From Oscillospiraceae bacterium (GTDB lineage Bacteria; Bacillota; Clostridia; Oscillospirales; Ruminococcaceae): DNA of 64,000 nt. The DNA is taken from contig JAEDJD010000006.1 of NCBI GenBank assembly GCA_016296505.1, forward strand, positions 38,572-102,571, read 5' to 3'. Position 1 is the stretch's first letter; each line of letters starts with the position of its first letter. The notes beneath the pieces were generated by a model. It saw nothing but the letters and a program-made list of their open reading frames with translations. It ran no database searches and was not told the origin of the DNA. Positions 1 through 8,238 of the stretch are shown here, piece after piece. Made by a program: the position numbers and the translations under genes.

Positions 1-2353
1 AAACAGACGCGTTTGCAAATACGCTCGTTCCAAGCGTTTCCAAGGAAGCGAGTCGCAGATCGCCCTCCCATGCGGAACAATTTTCAAAGGCATGACTGCC
101 GATCGCCGTCACATTCTGCCAATAGATTTCCGGCTTTTTCAGCGCCGAACAGTCCATAAACGCAGACGCGCCGATTTTTGTGACGTCCGGCAGATATACC
201 GTTTTCAGTGCGGTACAATCTGCAAACGCCTGCTCCGGCAATTCTGTCAATCCGGCAAGCTGCTGCTCCTGCAACGAGATACAACCTCGAAACGCGCCGG
301 TTCCAAGCGATTCGACCGAATCGGAAAGGCGTATATCCTGCAATGCAATACTGTCCGCAAACGCTTCCGCGCCAACGACAGATACGCCGGCTGCATATAC
401 GCGCTCCAGTTCCGGACAATTCTGAAAGGCAGAATCCCCGATCGTTTTGACGGATTCAGGAATCTGAATCTCTACCGCAAAACGGTTGCCGGAAAAGGCA
501 TTCGGTGCAATCGCAAGCAGCGGCGCGCCATCGAAGGTATCCGGCACAATCACCTTTTCCCGAATGCCGCGATATGTCAGCAGAACGCCGTCCTTGACCA
601 CGTATGGCTCTGAAACTTCCTTGCCGTCAATCGAATACACCGCTTCTGCCGCGCTGCTGCCGATCCATCCTTCCCGCACAGCCACAGCCAGAATCCGCGT
701 CGTTTCCGTGACCGTGATCGGCTTTTCATACCGGATACCATTTTCCGGCGAGGGCATGGTACTATCCGTTGTATAGTAGATTTCCGCGTCATCCAGCTCC
801 ACGGACAGCGCAATTTCCAACGCATGACCATAATTGCCCGACTCCGCCGAAAACTCCGGCGCAGGACAAATACCATCGTCCCAACGAAAATCTGCCATAT
901 TGAGAAAGCCCCATGCAAAATCCTCGTCAAAGCCATCCGGACCAAGATCAACCGCATTCAGCCGCAGCAGCGATTCCGCACGGCGCGGCGTCATGGTTTT
1001 GTCATAGCTGCGCAGCAGCGCACAGCACGCAGATACGTGCGGCGTCGCCATACTGGTTCCATTTTTTTCTTCCCGTTTCTGGTCGTCGCCCAGCACATAG
1101 CTCATGATGCCGAAGCCCGGTGCGACCAGATCGACGGAATCGCCATAATTTGAAAACGTCGCACGTTCCATATCCTTTGTCACAGCGCCGACCGTAATGC
1201 AGCTTTCGATGCTGCCCGGATAGTAGTAGCCGGCGTCGTCGCCGCTGTTGCCGGACGCTGCGCAGCAGATCATGCCGTTTTCATCGGCAATTTCCATTGC
1301 TTCGATTTCAAGCGGACTGACGCCCAGACCGCCAAAGCTCATATTGACGATATCCGCTTTCTGCTCGATTGCGTGCATGACGCCAAGATAAATCTGTTCA
1401 TCGGACGCGCTGCCTTCCTCATCAAATACCTTGATCGGCAGAATTTTCACGTTTTTCGGCGTCATTTCGCAGATGGTTCCGGTTACGTGCGTACCATGAT
1501 AGAGATCGTCGTTCACCGTATCGTCGCCGGAATCAGAAATATTGATACCGCCTTCGAGGATTCTCCCTGCAAAAAGCTCCGGCGACGGGTTGATACCCGT
1601 ATCAATGACCGCTACCGTGACATCCGGCAACACCTCTGCGTCGAGATATGTTTCAATAAATTCTTCTGTACCGATCAGCGGCACGCCCCATGAATTGTAT
1701 ACGCCGCTTTCCGTATCGGCAATCACGGCGTCGACGTATGCCTGCGATTGCGCAAGAACCTTGGCGTCGAGCGTGACGCGGTGCGAAGGCTGCACATATT
1801 CCACGGCAGAATCCGCACAGTATGCCTGATAGGCGCTGTATGCCGCCGCAGAGTCCGCATATTGCAGAATGTGCAGACCGTGATAGCCCTCCGCGACAGA
1901 CTCCGCGCCGTGCAGCGCAATGCTGCCCTCCGCTTTGACGATCAAACGCGCAGTCTGAAATTCATTGGTAATCGTCAGTTTGCCATCGCGCCGGACGGTC
2001 TCATAGCCCCATTCTTCCGCATTCTCCGCAAAGGATTCCCAGCTCGACGCAGGTTTATCCCGATCTGTCCGGAGCAACAGCTCGCCATTCTGGATCTGCA
2101 AATCGCCGCAGAATGTTTTCGGCGCGCCGCCGTCCGCGGACAGCGTACCGGCAGCTTCGTCATAGACGATCGCTTCATAAAAATCGCGTGACGCGTCCGT
2201 TTGCGTGACGGCAAGCACCTCGCCGGAAAAATCCTCCAGCGAGCAATTTTCCATGACAGCGGCAGAGGCGATGATCGCCGGAATCTGCGGCAATAGAAAC
2301 TGTCCGGCAATCGCTGCGGCAATTCCGACGCTGCAAATGCGCATTTTCTTCAT
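1..2353 (-). CDS. Secreted subtilase (S8) with C-terminal BspA-like leucine-rich repeats, cut by window edge
   Basis: Predicted exported serine protease; at least 784 residues are visible and the frame is still open at base 1, so the C-terminus is missing. Residues 1-30 form a signal peptide (MKKMR start, hydrophobic core). The subtilase triad is readable: Asp251 in VAVIDTG, His286 in HGTHVTG, Ser434 in NGTSMATPH, with oxyanion Asn369 in SGNSGDD. After the protease comes a chitobiase/Fn3-like segment (YYTTDSTMPSPENG) and then, from about residue 590, repeated LRR_5 units of the type GxxAFxxCxxL. The ATG lies in an ATGA overlap with the upstream helicase stop and has AAGGAGAGG before it. Such proteins act at the cell surface; the substrate is unknown. 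Family call is firm, role is inference. Confidence 0.9.
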   Translation of the reverse strand, partial: MKKMRICSVGIAAAIAGQFLLPQIPAIIASAAVMENCSLEDFSGEVLAVTQTDASRDFYEAIVYDEAAGTLSADGGAPKTFCGDLQIQNGELLLRTDRDKPASSWESFAENAEEWGYETVRRDGKLTITNEFQTARLIVKAEGSIALHGAESVAEGYHGLHILQYADSAAAYSAYQAYCADSAVEYVQPSHRVTLDAKVLAQSQAYVDAVIADTESGVYNSWGVPLIGTEEFIETYLDAEVLPDVTVAVIDTGINPSPELFAGRILEGGINISDSGDDTVNDDLYHGTHVTGTICEMTPKNVKILPIKVFDEEGSASDEQIYLGVMHAIEQKADIVNMSFGGLGVSPLEIEAMEIADENGMICCAASGNSGDDAGYYYPGSIESCITVGAVTKDMERATFSNYGDSVDLVAPGFGIMSYVLGDDQKREEKNGTSMATPHVSACCALLRSYDKTMTPRRAESLLRLNAVDLGPDGFDEDFAWGFLNMADFRWDDGICPAPEFSAESGNYGHALEIALSVELDDAEIYYTTDSTMPSPENGIRYEKPITVTETTRILAVAVREGWIGSSAAEAVYSIDGKEVSEPYVVKDGVLLTYRGIREKVIVPDTFDGAPLLAIAPNAFSGNRFAVEIQIPESVKTIGDSAFQNCPELERVYAAGVSVVGAEAFADSIALQDIRLSDSVESLGTGAFRGCISLQEQQLAGLTELPEQAFADCTALKTVYLPDVTKIGASAFMDCSALKKPEIYWQNVTAIGSHAFENCSAWEGDLRLASLETLGTSVFANASV

Positions 2354-4626
2354 ATGCACCTCTCCTTACATGATTTCATTTCTATTGTATCCTGCCGCGC
2401 AGACCAGCTTTGAATCCGCGCTTTCATTTCGTCCACGGCGAGAATTCCGTAGGCAAAGCCCTTGCGCACGAGTTCCGCCGGAACATACGTATCATATTTT
2501 TCAAACAGCGGGACTTCATCCGGATACACCAGATCCATCGGATCAAATTCCTCGGCAGCCGCTTCCGCGACGATCCGGAAAAACGCCTCTTTGCTGACTT
2601 TCATCTTAAATGTCAGAAAATACGGTCTGGATGGCGATAATCCCGAAAGAAAGAGCTTCTGCGCACATTTCACCTTCAGGAATCGCTCCATTGCAAGAAA
2701 CGCATAGCTGCCGAGCCATGGGAACAGCGCCCACATCTCACCGCCGAGACAGATCAGCGGCTCCTCCAGCAAGCCGGAATTCGCTGCCGTATGCCGCGCA
2801 AGCGAAAGACGCGCAGCCGCATTCTTCATCAGATAGGGATATTGCTGATCCTCCTGCAAAACGCGGAGCATCCGTTCCAGAATCTTCGTCTGGATGTCGC
2901 CCGGACAGTCTCCGAAATACGCCGGCACTTTGCCCTTGACCATCGTGCAATAGACGATATGGCGCTCAAAATCAACCTCGTCCACCACCCAGACATGACC
3001 GGCAATCGCGATTTTCTCGCCGGCTGGCGGCGGCTGCACGATCGTTCCGATCTCCTGCGATTCGCTGCGCACGGTAAATTCCTCGCTGTCCTGAAAAACG
3101 GCGTAAAACTTGTAGTGATTGATGATTCGCTCGCCGGCAAGTCCTGCGATCAGACCGCCGCGCTCTGTACGCTGAATATGATCCTTTTCGATCAGATGCC
3201 GCAGCAGAATCCGATAATCATCCTGCGTAATGCGTCGAAACGGCTGCAGCTTCAGCACTCTGCCTGCAAGCTGTGCCGGCGTCATTTCGCCGTTTGCGGC
3301 AAGCGTACTCATCGTCTGATGATAGAGCAGGCTGAACGGCAGACGATCGAGCTTCGGCGGCTCTACCCAGTGCTCCTCCGCATAAAGCTGCACGAGCGCG
3401 ATGCCTTGCAGCAGCTTCCACGGTACAGTCGAGGGCAGCATCGCACGCGCTTCCGGCTCCTCCTCGCGCATGACAAACCACATTTCCGGCGGCAGACCGC
3501 GACGCCCGGTTCGTCCCATTCGCTGTAAAAACGAGGAAACCATAAACGGCGCGTCCAGCTGAAATGCGCGTTCCAGCTTGCCGATGTCGATGCCAAGCTC
3601 CAGCGTTGCCGTCGTTACGGTCGTCAGCACCTGCTCCTCGTCCTTCATGATCGCCTCTGCCGTTTCGCGGAAGGACGCCGATAGATTGCCGTGATGAATC
3701 AGGAATCTATCCGGCTCGTCGTTCCATTCGCAGTATTGCCGCAGGGATGTTGTCACCGCCTCGCATTCCTCGCGCGAATTGACAAATACAAGACATTTTT
3801 TCCCTTTCGTATGCGAAAAAATATATCCGTATGCCGGATCGGCGTGCTGCGGTGCGGGATCGGTTTCACGCGCCAAAGGCTCTGCCGCTTCGATCTCTTT
3901 CCCCTCTGCCGCCTGCGTATCCATTGCATAAAAATGCTCCATAGACAGCCGCCATGTCGTTTTCTGTACAGCAATCTGCGGAATCAGGGTGTTTCTGCCG
4001 GAGCCGGTTCCGAGATATTCCGCCGTCTGGTCAATATCGCCGATCGTTGCAGAAAGTCCGATTCTGCGCGGTTTTGCGCCGGATAAATCCGAAAGTCTCT
4101 CGATCAGGCAGAGCGTCTGACCGCCGCGGTCGCCGCGCAGCAGAGAATGCACCTCGTCAATGATGACAAAACGCAGATCGTGGAACAATGCCGGTATCAT
4201 CGCGTGCTTATGGAGCATCAGCGCTTCGAGCGACTCCGGCGTAATCTGCAAAATGCCGCACGGTTTTTTGAGCAGCTTCGTCTTCTGCGACTGTCCGACA
4301 TCGCCGTGCCAGCGCCAGACCTTGATATCCGCCGGTTCGCAAAGCTCGGTCATGCGGCTGAACTGGTCGTTTATGAGCGCTTTCAGCGGCGCGATGTAGA
4401 TTGCACCGACGGACGAGGGCGGATTCTCCGATAAGAGCGTCAGTACCGGAAAAAATGCCGCTTCGGTTTTGCCGGAGGCGGTCGAGGCGGAAATCAGGAC
4501 ATTATCTTCGGTGTTGAAAATGGCGTCCGCCGCCGCAACCTGTACCGCACGCAGCTTCTCCCAGCCGGAACGGTAAATATATTCCTGAATAAAGGGGGCA
4601 TAGCGTGAAAAGACATCCATGCGCAT
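2350..4626 (-). CDS. Lhr-like DEVH-box superfamily 2 helicase
   Basis: 758-residue ATP-dependent nucleic-acid helicase. Visible motifs: Walker A ASTASGKT at 47-54, DEVH at 157-160, SAT in GLSATIGD near 187, and the motif VI region QRMGRTGRRG near 376, followed by a long C-terminal region typical of clostridial Lhr-like proteins. The family is close to BrxHI of type 2 BREX and is commonly seen near a DUF2791 ATPase and a TerB protein, both present at 6.9-9.9 kb. Start: GGAGGG sits only 3 bases before ATG 4626, so the internal ATG at 4620 (MDVFSRY) may be the true start. Stop overlaps the subtilase start by four bases. Cytoplasmic; substrate unknown. Confidence 0.88.
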   Translation of the reverse strand: MRMDVFSRYAPFIQEYIYRSGWEKLRAVQVAAADAIFNTEDNVLISASTASGKTEAAFFPVLTLLSENPPSSVGAIYIAPLKALINDQFSRMTELCEPADIKVWRWHGDVGQSQKTKLLKKPCGILQITPESLEALMLHKHAMIPALFHDLRFVIIDEVHSLLRGDRGGQTLCLIERLSDLSGAKPRRIGLSATIGDIDQTAEYLGTGSGRNTLIPQIAVQKTTWRLSMEHFYAMDTQAAEGKEIEAAEPLARETDPAPQHADPAYGYIFSHTKGKKCLVFVNSREECEAVTTSLRQYCEWNDEPDRFLIHHGNLSASFRETAEAIMKDEEQVLTTVTTATLELGIDIGKLERAFQLDAPFMVSSFLQRMGRTGRRGLPPEMWFVMREEEPEARAMLPSTVPWKLLQGIALVQLYAEEHWVEPPKLDRLPFSLLYHQTMSTLAANGEMTPAQLAGRVLKLQPFRRITQDDYRILLRHLIEKDHIQRTERGGLIAGLAGERIINHYKFYAVFQDSEEFTVRSESQEIGTIVQPPPAGEKIAIAGHVWVVDEVDFERHIVYCTMVKGKVPAYFGDCPGDIQTKILERMLRVLQEDQQYPYLMKNAAARLSLARHTAANSGLLEEPLICLGGEMWALFPWLGSYAFLAMERFLKVKCAQKLFLSGLSPSRPYFLTFKMKVSKEAFFRIVAEAAAEEFDPMDLVYPDEVPLFEKYDTYVPAELVRKGFAYGILAVDEMKARIQSWSARQDTIEMKSCKERCI

Positions 4627-4646
4627 TGTCCCTCCGTATATTTTAT

Positions 4647-4780
4647 GATAAACGATAATTTTTTAATGAAAAAATGCATAAAGGTGCCTGTCAATCCGTC
4701 ATGCCGGATTGTGCAAACATATAATATTTAATGTTTATCGTTAAAATATAGTTGATAAACATTAAAACCCGTGCTATACT
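4647..4780 (+). promoter_or_regulatory. Promoter with overlapping inverted-repeat operator upstream of DUF2975/HTH operon
   Basis: Seen directly: -35 TTGATA (4752-4757), 17-base spacer, TGC-extended -10 TATACT (4775-4780). A perfect 13-base inverted repeat, TTTAATGTTTATC (4727-4739) and GATAAACATTAAA (4754-4766), has its right arm on top of the -35. A further half-site GATAAACGATAA lies at 4647-4658, just upstream of the divergent helicase start. Inference: operator for the HTH protein encoded at 5905, possibly controlling both directions. Confidence 0.75.
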
Positions 4781-4842
4781 GTATTCAACGGAGAGAGAAA
4801 CGGCTCCGCCGATCATGACATCAAATCTTACGGAGGATTACT

Positions 4843-5346
4843 ATGGAACTCAATCATGACGCACGCAAACAGCAATTAAACGCAAGCATACGAAAATCCA
4901 GCAGTATCTCGCTGATCATTGCGATCATTATTCTGATTTCACAAATCTATTCCTACGGCTACAAAATCGTCTATACGATACGCCGCCAGTCTGACGGGTC
5001 AGAAATGCAATCGTATTTCGATATTTTGCATAACAGCGGTTACGGTAGGATTCCGGATCTGATCGTCAAGAGTCTCCTGACAATCGGCGTGCTGGTTTTG
5101 CTGATTCTGCTGTTCGGCGGTCTGCGCAAAAATGGACTGCCCTTTACCAAAAAGAACGGCAGGCTGATGACAATCGCCGGGATTTTGCAGGGACTTCAGG
5201 CGATACTGCCTGCGGCATTCTGGTTGGTACATAATTTCCCTTACGACAATTCTTCCGAACCCAGCACATTTTCGATGTTATTCAGTGCGTACATTCTGAA
5301 TTATCATACGCTCGGCATTGGTATTCTGCTGATATTTCTTTCGTGA
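4843..5346 (+). CDS. DUF2975 membrane protein, apparently shortened by an in-frame UGA
   Basis: 167 residues, four predicted membrane segments (about 22-40, 75-92, 107-125, 150-166). The NGLPFTKKNGRLMTIAGIL region matches the same region of the next gene (EGMPFQKKNVRLVRIIGIL), so the two are diverged paralogues of the DUF2975 family. Reading continues in frame past TGA 5344-5346 for 16 codons to TAA 5395-5397 and gives YGAELQQGSDETL, the same C-terminal signature that ends the next gene (YGTMLQQASDETL). The stop is therefore probably a recent nonsense change, a recoded UGA or a sequence error. Start chosen at ATG 4843 after GGAGG. Function of DUF2975 is unknown; it is usually paired with a YozG-type HTH regulator, as here. 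Confidence 0.8.
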   Translation: MELNHDARKQQLNASIRKSSSISLIIAIIILISQIYSYGYKIVYTIRRQSDGSEMQSYFDILHNSGYGRIPDLIVKSLLTIGVLVLLILLFGGLRKNGLPFTKKNGRLMTIAGILQGLQAILPAAFWLVHNFPYDNSSEPSTFSMLFSAYILNYHTLGIGILLIFLS

Positions 5347-5416
5347 ATTTTCTGCTATGGCGCTGAATTGCAGCAGGGATCCGATGAAACACTTTAATTG
5401 AACGGAGGCGTTATTT

Positions 5417-5896
5417 ATGGTTCAGACTACAACAGGCAAAAAGTCAATCATTCAAAAAACCAGAATCGGCAGCGTCGGCATCGGCGTGTTCTATGGGTTG
5501 TTAGCGGCATTCAATCTAAAAAGAGGCATTGCGTTGCTGTCGGATCTGATGAATACAGAAGAATATGTATTCGGTTCAATTCTTTACTATATCATCACCT
5601 ACGCGATATTAGGAATCGCCCTCCTGCTGGCGGCTTTGATGTTCCTGCGCGTCGCAAAGGAAGGTATGCCGTTTCAAAAGAAAAATGTGCGGCTGGTTCG
5701 TATCATCGGTATACTGTATTTTGCGATTGCGGTTGTCCCTGCCCTGATCGCTTCCTGTATTGCAAAAGAACCCACGCTGCTTACATATATACTGTCGAAT
5801 CTGCATTCCATTTTTGAGGGGCTGGTGCTGCTGATGATTGGACAGATTCTGCATTACGGCACCATGCTCCAGCAGGCATCCGATGAAACACTGTGA
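5417..5896 (+). CDS. DUF2975 membrane protein, intact paralogue
   Basis: 159 residues with four hydrophobic segments (about 20-36, 52-76, 93-113, 130-146) and the DUF2975 C-terminal signature YGTMLQQASDETL. Paralogue of the preceding gene, which carries the same tail beyond its stop. ATG follows GGAGG with a good spacing. The stop TGA (5894-5896) lies a few bases before the HTH start, so the three genes are probably one transcript ending at the terminator near 6177. Inner-membrane location is predicted; activity is unknown. Confidence 0.85.
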   Translation: MVQTTTGKKSIIQKTRIGSVGIGVFYGLLAAFNLKRGIALLSDLMNTEEYVFGSILYYIITYAILGIALLLAALMFLRVAKEGMPFQKKNVRLVRIIGILYFAIAVVPALIASCIAKEPTLLTYILSNLHSIFEGLVLLMIGQILHYGTMLQQASDETL

Positions 5897-5904
5897 GGTG
5901 CGAT

Positions 5905-6117
5905 ATGGCGATTATTTTACGGCTTGACCGCGTTATGGCGGACAGAAAAATGAGTCTCAACGAACTGAGCGAAAAGGTCGGCGTCAGCAACGTCAATCTC
6001 TCCAAGCTCAAAACCGGAAAGGTCAGCGCAATCCGCTTTTCTACGCTCAATGCAATCTGCCTTGCTCTGCACTGCCAACCGGGCGATATTCTGGAATTTG
6101 TAGAAGATCCGGAATAA
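5905..6117 (+). CDS. YozG-like XRE/Cro-type helix-turn-helix regulator
   Basis: 70-residue one-domain DNA-binding protein starting MAIILRLDRVMADRKMS. The HTH occupies roughly residues 15-55 (LNELSEKVGVSNVNLSKLKTG) and is followed by the family tail CQPGDILEFVED. The frame also opens at GTG 5893, but ATG 5905 is the usual family start and has GAGGTG four bases ahead. It is the last gene of the DUF2975 operon. Likely binds the inverted repeat at 4727-4766; that link is inference from position only. Confidence 0.88.
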   Translation: MAIILRLDRVMADRKMSLNELSEKVGVSNVNLSKLKTGKVSAIRFSTLNAICLALHCQPGDILEFVEDPE

Positions 6118-6176
6118 TTCCCCTATGCTTCATATGACCGCAAATGCACAAAAGCGTTACCACGGATATTCTGGAA

Positions 6177-6211
6177 CGGCAGGGACCTGAATCAGCTCCC
6201 TGCCGCTTTTC
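6177..6211 (+). terminator. Intrinsic terminator of the DUF2975/HTH operon
   Basis: Perfect 9-base stem CGGCAGGGA (6177-6185) with TCCCTGCCG (6197-6205), then CTTTTC. It lies directly at the end of the convergent cyclophilin gene. Confidence 0.85.
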
Positions 6212-6856
6212 TTATTTCTCCGGCAGAAAATCCTTCATCGTGACCAGAACGCGGTCGTGTCCTTCGGAATCCTGCGCATACATTTCGACCTTCTCCATCG
6301 CAATCGGCGTATTCGGACTGGAAAGCTCTCCGGTTGCGGAATAGGAACGCTCCACCTGCAAGAAGCTATCGACAACCTCCATACCCTCTGTCACTTCACC
6401 AAATGCAGCATATTTTCCGTCCAGAAACTCCGCATTATCGTCGGTGTAGCAGATGAAGAACTGGCTCGAAGCACTGTTCGGATCGCCCGATCTTGCCATA
6501 GAAACGATTCCGCGCGTATGCGAAAGCGTATTATCCACGCCGTTTGACTGAAATTCGCCATGGATTGTGGTATCGCTGCCGCCCATACCGGTACCGGTCG
6601 GGTCGCCGCCCTGTGCCATAAAGCCCTCGATCACGCGATGGAAAATGACGTCCGTATAGAAGCCGTCGTTCACCAGATCCTTGAAATTATCGCAGGTGAT
6701 CGGCGCGTGTTCCGGATACAGCGTAATCAAAAACTGATTGTCCTCCAGCGGCGCCGCCTCCTGACTTTCCGCTGCCGGCTGATCGCCGCAGCCTGCCATT
6801 CCGGTCATCATCAGCATCACTGCCGCTGCCAGCAGTGCTCTTTTTCTGATTTTCAT
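6212..6856 (-). CDS. Cyclophilin-type peptidyl-prolyl cis-trans isomerase, lipoprotein
   Basis: 214 residues. N-terminal signal with lipobox TGMAGC (lipidated Cys23), then a cyclophilin domain from about 38 to 200 with the family signature FHRVIEGFMAQGGDPTGTG and the later motif SQFFICYTDD. Acts outside the membrane as a proline isomerase on secreted proteins. Short compared with eukaryotic cyclophilins, normal for bacterial secreted ones. Start at ATG 6856 with AAAGGAG before it. It sits 62 bases after the BrxD-like ATPase on the same strand and may share its transcript, although a secreted foldase has no obvious link with that ATPase. Confidence 0.93.
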   Translation of the reverse strand: MKIRKRALLAAAVMLMMTGMAGCGDQPAAESQEAAPLEDNQFLITLYPEHAPITCDNFKDLVNDGFYTDVIFHRVIEGFMAQGGDPTGTGMGGSDTTIHGEFQSNGVDNTLSHTRGIVSMARSGDPNSASSQFFICYTDDNAEFLDGKYAAFGEVTEGMEVVDSFLQVERSYSATGELSSPNTPIAMEKVEMYAQDSEGHDRVLVTMKDFLPEK

Positions 6857-6918
6857 GATAAATAAACTCCTTTGGTTATGATAATATGGAAACGCGGTTT
6901 TCCGCGATTCTGGCTGAT

Positions 6919-8238
6919 TTATACGGTAAACTCCGCATATTCGTCCGCGACAGATTCCTGTGCCTCCAAAGCCGTCTGCGCATAGGTGAAGCCGCCGTCG
7001 CCGCCGAGCAATCCGACAACCGTATTACCCGGATGCTGCTGCATAATATCCAGCACCTCGATAAAATCCCGAATGACCTCGCGCGGCGTCAGATGACTGT
7101 CCGCACCGATTCTGCCGTACTCGATCTTGATAAATGCGTCCATATCCGCCGCGGTGACAATCTGCTGATAGCCATACAGCACCGCATGAATCTCCGCGAG
7201 CTTCTCGACCAATATCCGCATTTCCGCATAACTGAGCGGCTCCAAGCGGATAATCGGCGCGTGCAGGTTATTCTGTCCGTCGCAGTATTTGCCGTCCATC
7301 AGACGGGAACGCAGCGCCTCATAGCTATAAATACCGCGCCGCGGATCCTCGACGCACTGCGGCGTCCCGCACATCACGATCCCGATATACTGCGCCTTTC
7401 CCTGCATCGTATCGTTAAACATTGTCAGAATTTTCTCGTAGTTCTTTTCACGCGAAACGCTCTGCGGGATTTTATAGAGATTCACAAGCTCGTCGATCAG
7501 GACGATCAAGCCCTGATATCCGGCCTGTTTCAAGAACATCGCAAACAGTTTGATGTACTCGTACCAGTCGTCGTCACGGATACAGACGCTCACGCCAAGC
7601 TCATGCTTCGCTTCCGTTTTGGTCTGATATTCGCCGCGAAACCATTTGATGACCTTTGCCTTTGTCTCCGCGTCGTCACCTACAAAGGATTGATAGTACA
7701 AACGCAGCAGCGTGGCAAAATCAAAGCCGTGAACCAATCCGCTCAGCGTATCGACCATCTGGAAAATCTGCTTTTCGACCTGCTTATGGAATTCCGGATC
7801 GGTCAGCTCCAGACCGCTTTCCGCCGCAACATTTGTCCGAATCCCGTTGATCCAGCGGTCGAGAATCAGCGAAAGCGCGCCGCCGTCCGGCTTGGTTTTC
7901 GTAGAGAGATTCTGCATCAGTTCCTTATATGTCGCAAGACCCTGCCCGTTTGCACCCAGCAACCGGCGCTCCGGCGAGAGATCGGCGTCACAGACTGCGA
8001 ATCCTCTGTCCATCGCGTAATTGCGGATCGTTTGCAGCAGGAAGCTCTTACCGCTGCCGTATTTTCCGCTGATAAACCGGAACGAAGCACCGCCGTCCGC
8101 CATGACCTCGATATCATGCAGGAGCGCTTCGATCTCCTTTTCTCTGCCGACTGCGATATATTGCAGTCCGATCCGCGGCACTACGCCGCCCTGCAGCGCA
8201 TGAATCAACGCGCCCGCCATTCGTTTCGGAATATTCAT
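6919..8238 (-). CDS. BrxD-like P-loop ATPase (DUF2791)
   Basis: 439-residue AAA-type ATPase. Walker A GKYGSGKS at 58-65 and Walker B LIVLIDE at 244-250 are clear; the N-terminus (ALIHALQGGVVP, VGREKEIE) is that of the BREX ATP-binding protein BrxD / DUF2791 family. In BREX type 2, BrxD accompanies an Lhr-like helicase (BrxHI); such a helicase is encoded at 2350-4626. The start codon overlaps the TerB stop as ATGA, so it is translationally coupled to that gene. No PglX methylase, PglZ phosphatase or BrxC is in the window, so this is not a standard BREX locus. Cytoplasmic; DNA-linked role is inference. Confidence 0.85.
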   Translation of the reverse strand: MNIPKRMAGALIHALQGGVVPRIGLQYIAVGREKEIEALLHDIEVMADGGASFRFISGKYGSGKSFLLQTIRNYAMDRGFAVCDADLSPERRLLGANGQGLATYKELMQNLSTKTKPDGGALSLILDRWINGIRTNVAAESGLELTDPEFHKQVEKQIFQMVDTLSGLVHGFDFATLLRLYYQSFVGDDAETKAKVIKWFRGEYQTKTEAKHELGVSVCIRDDDWYEYIKLFAMFLKQAGYQGLIVLIDELVNLYKIPQSVSREKNYEKILTMFNDTMQGKAQYIGIVMCGTPQCVEDPRRGIYSYEALRSRLMDGKYCDGQNNLHAPIIRLEPLSYAEMRILVEKLAEIHAVLYGYQQIVTAADMDAFIKIEYGRIGADSHLTPREVIRDFIEVLDIMQQHPGNTVVGLLGGDGGFTYAQTALEAQESVADEYAEFTV

